The translations under genes were made by a program, and so were the position numbers. Below the pieces are notes generated by a model, which did no database searches, was not told the DNA's origin, and was given only the letters and a program-made list of their open reading frames with translations. A stretch of 64,000 nucleotides of DNA from an uncultured Pelagibacteraceae bacterium (lineage in GTDB: Bacteria; Pseudomonadota; Alphaproteobacteria; Pelagibacterales; Pelagibacteraceae), in contig CACIRD010000003.1 in assembly GCA_902588965.1 (NCBI GenBank), forward strand, positions 124,001 to 188,000, read 5' to 3'. This document shows positions 1 to 10,192 of this stretch, piece by piece (position 1 is the stretch's first letter; each line of letters opens with the position of its first letter).

Positions 1-223
1 GGGTTGACTTACCAGTGCCATGAAATCCTTGTATCATTACTCTTTTGTTGAAGCTGAACCCGCTAAGTATTGCGATTGTTGTTTCTTTATCAAATTTATA
101 ATCTTTGTCTATTTCAGGTACGTACTCATTTTTTTTTGAGAAAGCTTCTACTTCCATATCAGAGTCTATACCAAAAGTTTGTTTGACAGATAATTTTATA
201 TCGGGTTTAATTTCCAGGTTCAT
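1..223 (-). CDS. cobS: Cobaltochelatase CobS-like AAA+ ATPase, N-terminal part (runs off window start)
   Basis: Reverse-complement translation MNLEIKPDIKLSVKQTFGIDSDMEVEAFS...VMIQGFHGTGKST, with Walker A GFHGTGKST typical of CobS; downstream of a DnaJ-domain gene as in other alphaproteobacteria. Confidence 0.8.
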   Translation of the reverse strand, partial: MNLEIKPDIKLSVKQTFGIDSDMEVEAFSKKNEYVPEIDKDYKFDKETTIAILSGFSFNKRVMIQGFHGTGKST

Positions 224-746
224 TATTAGTTTTTTTTCTATAAGTATTTTTTAATTGAGTATAAGCCAAGGTAATTAGCTTGAGCTTTTCCTCAAATTTT
301 TTATCTCCGGAATTAATATCAGGGTGAAATTTTTTAACAAGTCTTTTAAACTTTTCTTGTATTTTGTCCCACTTTAAACCTACAGTGACACCGAGAATGC
401 CGAAAGCTTTAATATCATTATGATCAAATTGGAATTTATTACCAGTTTTAAAGTGCGTTTTAAACTTTAATTCCTCGAATCCATCATTAAGTGCATTATT
501 CCACAAAACTTTAAAAAAGTTGTCAGAAGAACTAAAGCCCTGCGTCGGTTTGTGCCATGTCATATCTGATTTTAGAAAATTGACTACTTCCTTATCATTC
601 ATTCCTACAAAATAATTCCAGTTTCTATTGAATTCTTTAACATGCTTCAAGCATAGCAGTCTATAATTTCTGCTATTATCTTTTTCAATTGGGGCTTTGT
701 ATTCTCCAAGCTCAAAACAATTATTCCAGTCGCAAATAGTCTTCAT
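207..746 (-). CDS. DnaJ-domain protein
   Basis: C-terminal J-domain-like segment (ALGVTVGLKWDKIQEKFKRLVKKFHPDINSGDKKFEEKLKLITLAY), HPD motif; start chosen at MKTICDWNNC. Confidence 0.85.
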   Translation of the reverse strand: MKTICDWNNCFELGEYKAPIEKDNSRNYRLLCLKHVKEFNRNWNYFVGMNDKEVVNFLKSDMTWHKPTQGFSSSDNFFKVLWNNALNDGFEELKFKTHFKTGNKFQFDHNDIKAFGILGVTVGLKWDKIQEKFKRLVKKFHPDINSGDKKFEEKLKLITLAYTQLKNTYRKKTNNEPGN

Positions 747-771
747 ATTTTGTATTATTATTTTATTATTT

Positions 772-1032
772 ATGGATATAAATGAACTAAATGCAATTAT
801 AAAAAAAAAAATTTGTGACAAGGTTTCTGTTGAAAAAATCACAATTGAGGACAAAACATTTCTTCATAAAAATCATAAAAGCCACCAAGCTGATAAATTT
901 CATATTAAAATTACTCTAAAATCCAAAGAATTATCAAAAATCAGCAAAATAGACTCAACAAAAAAAATCTATGAAATTTTAAGTGATGAGATAAAAAATA
1001 ATATTCACTCACTTCAAATATTATTTAATTGA
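772..1032 (+). CDS. bolA: BolA family protein
   Basis: MDINELNAIIKKKI...HKSHQADKFHIKITLKSKEL; BolA-like size and motif; divergent from dnaJ/cobS. Confidence 0.8.
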   Translation: MDINELNAIIKKKICDKVSVEKITIEDKTFLHKNHKSHQADKFHIKITLKSKELSKISKIDSTKKIYEILSDEIKNNIHSLQILFN

Positions 1033-2120
1033 TTTTTTAGAAATCCTTTAATTTTTGAAAATTTAAATTGATTTTCGTATGTAGGCTTACCAATTTTTTT
1101 TAACAGAATTAAATTAATATCTTTACTAATATTTTTTTTATCTGAAACCATAAATTTTATTATTTTATTAATATCTTTTTTTTTAAAAAAACTTTTTAAT
1201 TTTAACGAGTTATTTATGTTATTAATATGTTTAAGGATGAGTTCGCATTCTTTTTTATTCAAAATTTTTTCTTCTAAACTAAATAAGGACGCACTTTTGA
1301 TTCCTAAAAGTACAGCTTCGCCATGATTTAATTTTTTTGAATAACCTAACGTTGCTTCATAAGAATGTGCAAATGTATGACCAAGATTAAGTAATTTTCT
1401 TAAGTTTTGCTCTTTTTCATCTTTTTCAACAATATTTTTTTTTATAACACAACTTTCATAAATTGATTTTTGAATATAAGGTTTTTTTAAAGATAAAATT
1501 TTTGAAAAATTTTTAGATAAATATTTGTAAAATTTTTTATTCGAAATTAATGAATGTTTAAATATTTCTGCATAACCACATATAATCTCTCTTTTTGGTA
1601 ACGATTTTAAGAAATTAGTATCTGACAAAACAAGCCTGGGCTGATAGAATGATCCAATAAGATTTTTACCAAATCTTGTATTTATTCCAGTTTTTCCTCC
1701 TATCGATGAGTCAACTTGTGAGAGAAGGGTTGTTGGAACATTTACGAATATAATGCCCCTTTTAAAAATACTAGATGCAAATGCAGCTAGATCACCCAAA
1801 ATACCACCACCAACAGAAATTACACAATCATTTCTATTGAAATTTTCTTTTAATAAAATATCTAAAATTTTTTGAACACTTTTTTGATTTTTATTTTTCT
1901 CATTTGATAAAAATTTTATAACCTTATTTTTAATATTTAAATCTTTAACGATTAAGCTGGAATATTTTTTGGGTACCTTGCTGTCAATTATTACTAAAAA
2001 TTTAGATGAATTTATCGAATTTTTTTTTAAAATTTTTTTAAAGTTTCCTACAAGATTTGATCCAATAATAATTGGATAAGAACCATTTTTTGTTTTAATT
2101 TGTAGTTTACTATTTTTCAT
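1014..2120 (-). CDS. aroB: 3-dehydroquinate synthase
   Basis: VISVGGGILGDLAAFASSIFKRGIIFVNVPTTLLSQVDSSIGGKTGIN motif; next to aroK. Confidence 0.95.
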   Translation of the reverse strand: MKNSKLQIKTKNGSYPIIIGSNLVGNFKKILKKNSINSSKFLVIIDSKVPKKYSSLIVKDLNIKNKVIKFLSNEKNKNQKSVQKILDILLKENFNRNDCVISVGGGILGDLAAFASSIFKRGIIFVNVPTTLLSQVDSSIGGKTGINTRFGKNLIGSFYQPRLVLSDTNFLKSLPKREIICGYAEIFKHSLISNKKFYKYLSKNFSKILSLKKPYIQKSIYESCVIKKNIVEKDEKEQNLRKLLNLGHTFAHSYEATLGYSKKLNHGEAVLLGIKSASLFSLEEKILNKKECELILKHINNINNSLKLKSFFKKKDINKIIKFMVSDKKNISKDINLILLKKIGKPTYENQFKFSKIKGFLKNQLNNI

Positions 2121-2619
2121 AAATTTTCATAATTTTATCAATTATTTGATTTTTGTCTAAATTATCACAGTTTATTTTATAATCAGCTTTAGAATATATT
2201 TCAGACCTTTCTTTAATAAGTTTTGAAAGTTCTTCTTTTCCAAGCAGGTATGCTTTAGGCCTTTTTTTACTATGTTTAACTCTCGAAATCAAAGTTTCTT
2301 CACTCCAATTGAGCCATATTGAAACTCCTTTAATACTAATTTCTTTCCTGATTTTTTCATTCATGAACGCTCCACCACCAAGAGCAATTATTTTATCCTT
2401 AGATTTCAATGAATTAACAGTAATTTTTTCTTCAATTTTTCTAAAAAAAATCTCGCCTTTTTTTTTAAAAATATCTTTTATTTTACAATTTAATTCATTT
2501 TCAATTAATTCATCAATATCAACTAGCTCAAGATTCATTTTTTTAGACAAAATTCTTGCTATAGTAGATTTTCCAGAACCCATCATGCCTATTAAAACTA
2601 GGTTTTTTTTCATTTTCAT
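2110..2619 (-). CDS. aroK: Shikimate kinase
   Basis: NLVLIGMMGSGKSTIARILSKKMNLELVDIDELIE; P-loop and shikimate kinase motifs. Confidence 0.95.
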   Translation of the reverse strand: MKMKKNLVLIGMMGSGKSTIARILSKKMNLELVDIDELIENELNCKIKDIFKKKGEIFFRKIEEKITVNSLKSKDKIIALGGGAFMNEKIRKEISIKGVSIWLNWSEETLISRVKHSKKRPKAYLLGKEELSKLIKERSEIYSKADYKINCDNLDKNQIIDKIMKIYEK

Positions 2620-2676
2620 AAGTTTCTATATTGAAAAAACACAAATATGTCTTAATTTGAAATTAATAAACGTTAT

Positions 2677-2862
2677 ATGCAATTTCATAAAAAAACAAGC
2701 ATTGGTAGCTCTAATTTTTTAGTAAAATTTGTAATTAAGATACTTTCAATAATCATACTACTTTTTCTATTATTGCTTGTCGTAGATCAAATAAAATTCC
2801 CTTCTCCAAATAAAGAAATAAAGAAATCCATACCAAATGAAAATCTTAAAATTATTAAATAA
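2677..2862 (+). CDS. Small hypothetical membrane-anchored protein
   Basis: 61-aa ORF with a hydrophobic segment, overlapping the start of the next gene. Confidence 0.45.
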   Translation: MQFHKKTSIGSSNFLVKFVIKILSIIILLFLLLLVVDQIKFPSPNKEIKKSIPNENLKIIK

Positions 2863-4588
2863 GAAAAAAATACTTTTTTTTTTTTATTTTTTTTTAATTT
2901 TTAACAATGCTTTATCAAACGAAGCAGTCGATATATGGAATTTAGAAAAAAAAAGTGAAGACACAAAAAAAAATTTAGAAAATTTACAAGAAAATGATGA
3001 AAAAATATCAATAACAGATAATTTAAATAAAACTTCTACAATATCCATAACAGAGGAAAATAATTTGGATCTTAAAAAAAAATATGTAGTTGGTTTATAT
3101 GATCCAGATGAAAATGATCTTTCAATAAATATGTGGGAATTCACTGATGGTGAAAAAATTTCAAAAATAATTAAAAAAATAAATAAATTAAACTTATCTC
3201 GTGATGCAAAAGAAATTTATAATAAAGTAATACTAACAAATGCGCTTCCACCAAAAAAAAATTTTACGGAAGAAGAATTTTTAAATATTAAAATTAATTG
3301 GTTAATAAAAAATAGAAATTTAGAATTAATCAAGAACTTTATTACTGTAAACAATCAAAAAGAAATTAGCCCAGAACTATTAAAGTTTTATCTTGATCAA
3401 TATTTATCCGTCGGGGATATAGAAAATGCGTGTAATTTATTTTCTTTTTTAAAAAATTCGTCCTCGGATGAATATGTTATTAAATATAAAATATATTGCT
3501 TAATTAATGATCAGAAAAAAGAAATAGCTCAACTTGAATTTGATTTATTAAAAGAAACAGGATTTAAAGATAAATTTTTTGAAAAAAAGTTTAGTTTTTT
3601 AATGGGATATGTGGAAAAAGATGAGACAAAAATTTCATCGAAGAACTTATTAGAGTTTCATCTATCAAATATTTCTAAAGAAAATTTTGAATATGAGCCA
3701 AATGAAAACACGAGTAAAATTATCTGGAAATATTTATCCTCATTTAATTTACTGGAAAATATTAATGAAATTGATCTTTCAAATGATGAAAAAATAATTT
3801 CAATAGAGAAAGCAACAAATGATGGGAATTATTCTGAACAAGATTTATTTAATCTATATACAAGATATAAGTTTAGTATTCACCAGTTAATGACTGTTTT
3901 AGACTCTTTTAAAATTTTACCTGATTATGAGGGAAGAGCTCTCTTATACCAGGGTTTTTTAATATCAAAAGACACAGAGTCTAGAATAGAGTTATTAAAA
4001 GTCTTAAAAGAGCAGTTCAAGAAAAGCAATATTGAAAGTGCTTTTAATTCAAAACTAGTTCAACTTCTTGAAGAACTAAATGAAGATGAAGTACCTTCAA
4101 ACTACTTGGATTTTTATAATACACATCTTGCTAAAATAAAAAATAAAAATAAAAAAATAAAATTTAATAATAAAATAATTCATCAATCAAAACTTTTAAA
4201 GTATTTTTCAAATGATTCGCAAAGTGAAAAGATAGAAAAAGATCTTGAAAAAACTTTAAAAAAGATAAAAAAAAATAAAAAATATTATTTTTCAACAAAA
4301 GATATTATTTTAATTGAGTCGCTAATATCAGATGGTATTGAAATATCAGATAAGTATTCTTCTCTGTTTGAGTTAGATAAGTCAAATATTCCAACAGATA
4401 TTCAAGTTATGATTAATGATGGTGAAATGGGCATGATTTTACTTAGATTAGTTGAGATAATAGGGGAAGATAATTTAGATAACTTAGGCTCCGAGTCTTT
4501 ATATTTTATTGTAAGTACTTTAAATAAGCTAAATATAGATAAGATAAGAAATAGTATTATTCTTAAAACCTTTCCTTTAAAAGCATAG
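2837..4588 (+). CDS. Hypothetical secreted/periplasmic protein
   Basis: 583-aa ORF with N-terminal signal-like segment (KKKILFFFYFFLIFNNALS); no family recognised. Confidence 0.75.
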   Translation: MKILKLLNKKKILFFFYFFLIFNNALSNEAVDIWNLEKKSEDTKKNLENLQENDEKISITDNLNKTSTISITEENNLDLKKKYVVGLYDPDENDLSINMWEFTDGEKISKIIKKINKLNLSRDAKEIYNKVILTNALPPKKNFTEEEFLNIKINWLIKNRNLELIKNFITVNNQKEISPELLKFYLDQYLSVGDIENACNLFSFLKNSSSDEYVIKYKIYCLINDQKKEIAQLEFDLLKETGFKDKFFEKKFSFLMGYVEKDETKISSKNLLEFHLSNISKENFEYEPNENTSKIIWKYLSSFNLLENINEIDLSNDEKIISIEKATNDGNYSEQDLFNLYTRYKFSIHQLMTVLDSFKILPDYEGRALLYQGFLISKDTESRIELLKVLKEQFKKSNIESAFNSKLVQLLEELNEDEVPSNYLDFYNTHLAKIKNKNKKIKFNNKIIHQSKLLKYFSNDSQSEKIEKDLEKTLKKIKKNKKYYFSTKDIILIESLISDGIEISDKYSSLFELDKSNIPTDIQVMINDGEMGMILLRLVEIIGEDNLDNLGSESLYFIVSTLNKLNIDKIRNSIILKTFPLKA

Positions 4589-4605
4589 ATTAATTAATTA
4601 AAAAT

Positions 4606-5130
4606 ATGTCATTAAAAAAAATTATAACTGTACCCGATGAAACTTTAAGAAAGATTTCAGATCCTATTACCAAAGTGGGTATAAATGAAAAACAACTAGT
4701 AAAAAGTTTATTTGAAACAATGTACCATAATAATGGTATAGGCCTAGCAGCTATTCAAGTCGGCATTCCAAAAAGAATAATTGTTATAGACGTTTCTCAA
4801 AAAAAAGAGGAGAAAAACCCTTTATGTTTTATAAATCCCGAAATAGTAAAACTAAGTAATGAAAAATCAAGTTATGAGGAGGGTTGTTTAAGTTTACCAG
4901 ATACATTTGTAGACATTGAAAGGCCTAAACTATGTTGGGTTAAATACATAGATATTGATGGAAATAAAAAAGAGATTGAATGCGATAATCTTTTATCCAC
5001 ATGTATCCAGCATGAAATTAATCATCTGGATGGGCGTCTTATAATTGATTTTTTGTCTAAATTAAAAAGAGATATAATTGTAAAAAAACTTTCAAAGAGT
5101 AAACAAAACCCGGATCGAATCATTGTTTAA
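4606..5130 (+). CDS. def: Peptide deformylase
   Basis: NGIGLAAIQVGIPKRI, EEGCLSLP, QHEINHLDG motifs. Confidence 0.97.
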   Translation: MSLKKIITVPDETLRKISDPITKVGINEKQLVKSLFETMYHNNGIGLAAIQVGIPKRIIVIDVSQKKEEKNPLCFINPEIVKLSNEKSSYEEGCLSLPDTFVDIERPKLCWVKYIDIDGNKKEIECDNLLSTCIQHEINHLDGRLIIDFLSKLKRDIIVKKLSKSKQNPDRIIV

Positions 5131-5132
5131 AT

Positions 5133-6053
5133 ATGCTAAAAAAAATTGTATTCATGGGCACTCCACTTTTTGCAGTACCGATATTAAAATCGCTTTATCA
5201 AAATGGCTATCCAATTATAGCTGTCTATACCCAAGAGCCTAAAAAATCAAATCGTGGAATGAAGATTGCCAAATCTCCAGTTCATTTAATTGCGGAAACA
5301 TTAAGTATAGAAGTAAGAACACCAAAAACTTTAAAAAAAAATTTTGAAGAATTTGAATATTTAAAAAAATTAGGCGCAGATATTGCTATAGTAATTGCTT
5401 ATGGTCAAATTATCCCAGAAAATTTTTTAACTTTAACAAAAAAAGGATTCATAAATGTGCATGCATCTTTACTTCCTAAATTTAGAGGAGCAGCACCAAT
5501 TCAAAGAGCTATAATGAACTTAAATAAGGAAACCGGAATAAGTATTATGAAAATTAACTCAAAATTAGATGAAGGACCAGTGTGCAGTTCTTATAGTCTA
5601 AATATCAATGAAAATGATAATACAGAAGTTTTATCTGAAAAACTTTCAATGCTAGCTGCTGAAAAAATATTAGATGATATCGATAAAATTTTAGATGATA
5701 AGGCAATTTTTAAAGAACAAGATAATAGCAAAGCAACTTATGCAAAAAAAATTGATAAAAAAGAAGCAAGCATTAATTGGAATACACCTGCAAAAAATAT
5801 AGTTGCAAACATAAATGGTTTAAATGGAGCCTATTTTTTTTTTAAAGGTACTAGATATAAAATTTTAGAAGCTAAAACAATTAATTTAGCTGGAAAACCC
5901 GGAGAAGTTTTAAGCGATAGCCTTGAGATAGGATGTAAGGAAATGTCATTAAAAGTTTTAAAAATACAAAGAGAAGGTAAAAGGCCACAAAAAATTTCTG
6001 AATTTTTATTGGGTTCTCAAATTAAAAAAGGTTCCTTTTTAGCTAATGCATAG
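5133..6053 (+). CDS. fmt: Methionyl-tRNA formyltransferase
   Basis: IVFMGTPLFAVPIL, NVHASLLPKFRGAAPIQRAI; follows def. Confidence 0.97.
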   Translation: MLKKIVFMGTPLFAVPILKSLYQNGYPIIAVYTQEPKKSNRGMKIAKSPVHLIAETLSIEVRTPKTLKKNFEEFEYLKKLGADIAIVIAYGQIIPENFLTLTKKGFINVHASLLPKFRGAAPIQRAIMNLNKETGISIMKINSKLDEGPVCSSYSLNINENDNTEVLSEKLSMLAAEKILDDIDKILDDKAIFKEQDNSKATYAKKIDKKEASINWNTPAKNIVANINGLNGAYFFFKGTRYKILEAKTINLAGKPGEVLSDSLEIGCKEMSLKVLKIQREGKRPQKISEFLLGSQIKKGSFLANA

Positions 6054-6786
6054 ATACCAAATATTAATAGAATATGATGGCTCTAAATTTATTGGTTGGC
6101 AAATTCAGAGCAAGGGTCAATCTATTCAAAAATCTATTCAAGTTATCTTATCAAAATTGTTGAAAGAAAAGGTAGTTTTAACAGGAGCTGGTAGAACTGA
6201 TTCTGGTGTTCATGCAATTGAGCAATCAGCCCATTTCGAACTAAAAAATAAAATTATAGATTTAAAAAAGTTTACAAGATCATGTAATTTTTTTCTAAAC
6301 AAAAAACTTATTTCAATTGTATCAATAAAAAAACAAAATAAAAATTTTCATGCAAGATATTCTGCAAAATTTAGAATTTATAAGTATCTAATTTTTAATA
6401 GAGAAAGCAGTCCATCATTATTCAAAAAAAGAGGATGGCATGTGAAAAAAAAAATAGACATTAATTTAATAAAAAAAGGTGCTAAATTTTTAGAAGGAAA
6501 AAAAGATTTTTCCACTTTCAGAGCATCCAGTTGTTCCGCAAAAAATCCAATTAGAAAAATAAACTTTATAAAGGTAAAAAAAACTAATCACACAATAGAG
6601 ATAAGATTCAAGTCTAAATCATTCTTGCAACAACAGGTTAGATCTATGGTGGGTTGTTTAAAGTGCTTAGGGGAAAGAAAATGGACCTATAAAAAATTGC
6701 AAGAAGTAACTTTTTCGAAAAAAAGAAATCTATGTGCTCCACCGGCTCCACCTTATGGACTATTTTTAGAAAAAATTATTTACTAA
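6046..6786 (+). CDS. truA: tRNA pseudouridine(38-40) synthase TruA
   Basis: YDGSKFIGWQIQ, GAGRTDSGVHA motif. Confidence 0.96.
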   Translation: MHRYQILIEYDGSKFIGWQIQSKGQSIQKSIQVILSKLLKEKVVLTGAGRTDSGVHAIEQSAHFELKNKIIDLKKFTRSCNFFLNKKLISIVSIKKQNKNFHARYSAKFRIYKYLIFNRESSPSLFKKRGWHVKKKIDINLIKKGAKFLEGKKDFSTFRASSCSAKNPIRKINFIKVKKTNHTIEIRFKSKSFLQQQVRSMVGCLKCLGERKWTYKKLQEVTFSKKRNLCAPPAPPYGLFLEKIIY

Positions 6787-7246
6787 TGCTTAAGTTTTTT
6801 TTAAATCTTTTATTTATCCGCCATCGACTATCTTCTCGAACTATATATCCGCAGCATTTAATCGATCTACATTTACATGGAAATTGTTTATAATCTGAAT
6901 CATAACCAAATCCATAGTCATAACTTAATTCTTGATTTTTTTTTATATTTTTAATTGCAGTAATCCAAAGTTTATAACCTTTTCCTTCAACCTCACAGTT
7001 CGGATCGCAGGAGTGGTTCACTAGCCTGGCAGTGTTCCAAGAAAAATCACCATCTAAAGAATATTTTTTATTTAAATCAAATAAGTAAATATCTTTTGAA
7101 TTGTCAAACTTTGAATTATTTTCAACCTTTTTATTTGAAATTATTTTACCCTTATACTGGATTATTCTTGTCCCAATTTTGATATTCTTTGATGCATAAA
7201 GACCTCTTTTGTCAATATTGGATTTTTTTATTTTATACAGTTTCAT
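6776..7246 (-). CDS. SET domain-containing protein
   Basis: NTARLVNHSCDPNCEVEG, ELSYDYGFGYD and post-SET-like cysteines (CKCRSIKCCGYI). Confidence 0.9.
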   Translation of the reverse strand: MKLYKIKKSNIDKRGLYASKNIKIGTRIIQYKGKIISNKKVENNSKFDNSKDIYLFDLNKKYSLDGDFSWNTARLVNHSCDPNCEVEGKGYKLWITAIKNIKKNQELSYDYGFGYDSDYKQFPCKCRSIKCCGYIVREDSRWRINKRFKKNLSISK

Positions 7247-7276
7247 AATTTTTATTTATTTAAATTTATTAATTTA

Positions 7277-8200
7277 TCAACTAAATTCTAATAGTGCGTT
7301 AACATGTTCATTAACACTTTCGGCTAGAGCATTTAAATCATATCCACCTTCTAAAATAGAAACTACCTTACCTGATGTAAATCTTTTTGTAGCAGTTAAA
7401 GTTCGTCTTGTAATTTCATAAAAATCATTCGATTGAAGCTTGAATTGTGCTAAAGGATCGTTCTCATGAGCATCAAAGCCAGCTGAAAAGATTATAAACT
7501 GTGGCTTAAACTCAATGAGTCTTTTAATAACGTGTTCGTATGCATTTAAATATTCATTTGAGGAAGTACCAGCTGGCAAAGGAATATTTAAAATATTATT
7601 GTACTTCCCTTTTTCATTTTCAGTACCTGTGCCAGGATAAAAAGGATATTGGTGAGTTGAAATATATAAAACTTTTTCATTTTCAAAAAATATATCTTGT
7701 GTCCCGTTACCATGGTGAACATCAAAGTCTATTATCGCAACTTTATCATAATTATATTTACTTATTAGGTAGTTTGCCCCTACGCTACAATTGTTTAAAG
7801 TACAAAATCCCATAGCTTTTTTTCTTTCTGCATGGTGACCTGGGGGTCGCACAGCACAAAATGCATTGGAAAATTTCTCTTTCTCAACTCCATCAATAGC
7901 GGAAATTATTGAACCAACTGCATCATATACTGCTTTTTTACTTCCAGGAGAAACAACGGTATCTCCATCTAAAAAACTAAAACCTTCTTTAGGAAAAGAA
8001 TTTTTTATTTGTTCTAAATAATATTTATCATGGGTTGTCTCTAAAATTTTTTGATCAAATTTCTTAGATTTACCCCAAACTAATTCTTTATTTTTTTTTA
8101 AAGTTGATACTATTGCTTTTATACGTTTTGGTTGTTCGGGGTGACCATCTCCTGTTAAATGATTTTCAGAACTATCGGAGGTAATAATTAAAGTTTTCAA
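7277..8200 (-). CDS. Histone deacetylase family protein (class II HDAC/acetoin utilisation-like)
   Basis: VRPPGHHAERKKAMGFCTLNN, IDFDVHHGNGTQDIFF, SAGFDAHENDPLAQF motifs. Confidence 0.93.
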   Translation of the reverse strand: MKTLIITSDSSENHLTGDGHPEQPKRIKAIVSTLKKNKELVWGKSKKFDQKILETTHDKYYLEQIKNSFPKEGFSFLDGDTVVSPGSKKAVYDAVGSIISAIDGVEKEKFSNAFCAVRPPGHHAERKKAMGFCTLNNCSVGANYLISKYNYDKVAIIDFDVHHGNGTQDIFFENEKVLYISTHQYPFYPGTGTENEKGKYNNILNIPLPAGTSSNEYLNAYEHVIKRLIEFKPQFIIFSAGFDAHENDPLAQFKLQSNDFYEITRRTLTATKRFTSGKVVSILEGGYDLNALAESVNEHVNALLEFS

Positions 8201-9354
8201 GAGAAGTATTTGTTTAAAATATCTTGATATATTTTTGTTAGTTTTGTTAAGTCTTTTAAAGATACAGACTCATCAATTTGATGCATTGTTTTTCCAACTA
8301 GACCAAACTCTAAACACGGACTAATTTTTCTGATAAACCTAGCATCAGAAGTTCCTCCAGTTGTAGATAATTTAGTATTAATTTTAGTATTTTTTTTTAC
8401 AACATCTCTTATCATATAAGTTATTGAATTTGGTTTAGTTAAAAAAGCTTCTCCAGAAATATTAAATTCAGTTTTAAATTTACACCTTGCACTTTTACTT
8501 AGGCTACTAATAATTTTATTTATTCTTCTTTTTAAAATAGAAGATGTATGTTTGTTATTAAATCTAATATTAAAACTTGCACTTGCTGAACCAGGAATTA
8601 CATTATCAGCATCATTATCTATATTTATTTTTGTTATTTCTAAATTAGTTTTTGGAAAATTTTTTGTACCACTATCAAATTTTAATTCTTTTAATTTTTT
8701 TAATATTTTTACCAAACAGTTACTTGGATTGTTAGCTCTATGAGGATATGCAACATGACCTTGAGTGCCAAAAATTGTAAATTTGCATGTTAATGAGCCT
8801 CTTCTTCCAATTTTAATCATTTCTCCAAGTTTTTTTGGATTAGTAGGTTCTCCAACTAAGCAAAAGTTGATTTTTTCCTTTTTTTTTCTTAAATATTCAA
8901 CAACTTTTTTAGTTCCGTTAATAGCCAAACCTTCTTCATCACCTGTTATTAATAAACTAATAGATCCATTAAAATTAGGTTTTTTATTTATAAAATTACT
9001 TACTGCAGTAATAAAGCAAGCTATGGAGCTTTTCATGTCGTTAGCTCCTCTGCCTATTAAACGGCCGTTTTTAATAGTTGGCTTAAAAGGGTTTGCAGTC
9101 CAATCTTTAATGTTTCCTGTGGGAACAACATCAACATGACCGGCATAACAAAAGTTCGGTTTTTTTTTCCCTAGCCTCGCATAAATATTTTTTACTGGTT
9201 GACTTTTTTTATCTTTAAATTCTAATACTTGAGTTTTGAATCCAAGCAATTTAAGTTTTCTTTCAAGAAACTTAATTATTCCACAATCATTAGGTGTTAT
9301 ACTTGGAAAACGAATTAGCTCTTTAGCTAATTTTAAATCATTAATATTTGGCAT
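8197..9354 (-). CDS. dapE: Succinyl-diaminopimelate desuccinylase
   Basis: YAGHVDVVPTGN, GRGANDMKSSIACF, TTGGTSDARFI; next to dapD. Confidence 0.93.
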   Translation of the reverse strand: MPNINDLKLAKELIRFPSITPNDCGIIKFLERKLKLLGFKTQVLEFKDKKSQPVKNIYARLGKKKPNFCYAGHVDVVPTGNIKDWTANPFKPTIKNGRLIGRGANDMKSSIACFITAVSNFINKKPNFNGSISLLITGDEEGLAINGTKKVVEYLRKKKEKINFCLVGEPTNPKKLGEMIKIGRRGSLTCKFTIFGTQGHVAYPHRANNPSNCLVKILKKLKELKFDSGTKNFPKTNLEITKINIDNDADNVIPGSASASFNIRFNNKHTSSILKRRINKIISSLSKSARCKFKTEFNISGEAFLTKPNSITYMIRDVVKKNTKINTKLSTTGGTSDARFIRKISPCLEFGLVGKTMHQIDESVSLKDLTKLTKIYQDILNKYFS

Positions 9355-9356
9355 TA

Positions 9357-10187
9357 TTACTCTCTTAATAAATCATTAATTGATGTTTTCGATCTTGTTT
9401 TTTCATCAACTTGTTTAATTATAACTGCGCAATATAAAGATGGTCCTGCTTTATTATTTTTATCAGGCAATGAACCCGGAACTACTACTGAGTATGGTGG
9501 TATTTTTCCATAAGAAATTTCTCCGGTCTTTCTGTTAACAATTTTTGTTGATTGACCAATGTACATTCCCATGCTTAATACCGATCCTTCACCAACAACT
9601 ACTCCTTCAACAACTTCAGACATAGCACCTAAAAAAACATTATCTTCGATTATTGTTGGTAAGGCTTGAGCAGGTTCTAATACTCCGCCAATACCGGAAC
9701 CCGCAGAGATATGACAATTTTTTCCAATTTGACAACAACTGCCTGCACGTGCAAATGTATCTATCATTGTATTTTCATCAATATATGCTCCAATATTAAC
9801 GTAGCACGGCATCAATACAGCATTTTTTCCTACAAAAGATCCTCTTCTTACTGGTGAATTAGGTACCATTCTAAAGCCAGCTTTTTCATGTTGCTCTTTA
9901 GTCCAATTAGCAGTTTTACCTTTAAGTAAGTGAGATTTGTCATACCAACTACTATAAGGTCCACTTAAATTTTCCATTGGATATATTCTAAAACTTAACA
10001 TTATTGCTTTTTTGATGTGCTGGTGTGTTATCCATTTACCATCAATTTTTTCAGCAACTCTAACTTTACCACTATCCAAATCATCTATAGTTTGATTGAT
10101 TACATCTTTTAAGTCTTGGTTTGATTCTGGGGTTACTTGATCCCTCTTTTCCCAAGACTCGTTTATAATTTTTTCAATATCACTCAT
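9357..10187 (-). CDS. dapD: 2,3,4,5-tetrahydropyridine-2,6-dicarboxylate N-succinyltransferase
   Basis: Left-handed beta-helix hexapeptide repeats; SAGSGIGGVLEPAQA motif. Confidence 0.95.
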   Translation of the reverse strand: MSDIEKIINESWEKRDQVTPESNQDLKDVINQTIDDLDSGKVRVAEKIDGKWITHQHIKKAIMLSFRIYPMENLSGPYSSWYDKSHLLKGKTANWTKEQHEKAGFRMVPNSPVRRGSFVGKNAVLMPCYVNIGAYIDENTMIDTFARAGSCCQIGKNCHISAGSGIGGVLEPAQALPTIIEDNVFLGAMSEVVEGVVVGEGSVLSMGMYIGQSTKIVNRKTGEISYGKIPPYSVVVPGSLPDKNNKAGPSLYCAVIIKQVDEKTRSKTSINDLLRE

Positions 10188-10192
10188 AAAAT

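Noticed and set aside
2309-2722. ORF track 137-aa forward ORF
   Set aside because: Antisense to aroK; low-complexity translation and no motif.
2884-3144. 86-aa reverse ORF
   Set aside because: Antisense inside the 583-aa hypothetical gene.
8552-9139. Two forward ORFs (8552-8743, 8765-9139)
   Set aside because: Antisense to dapE, shadow ORFs of an AT-rich coding region.
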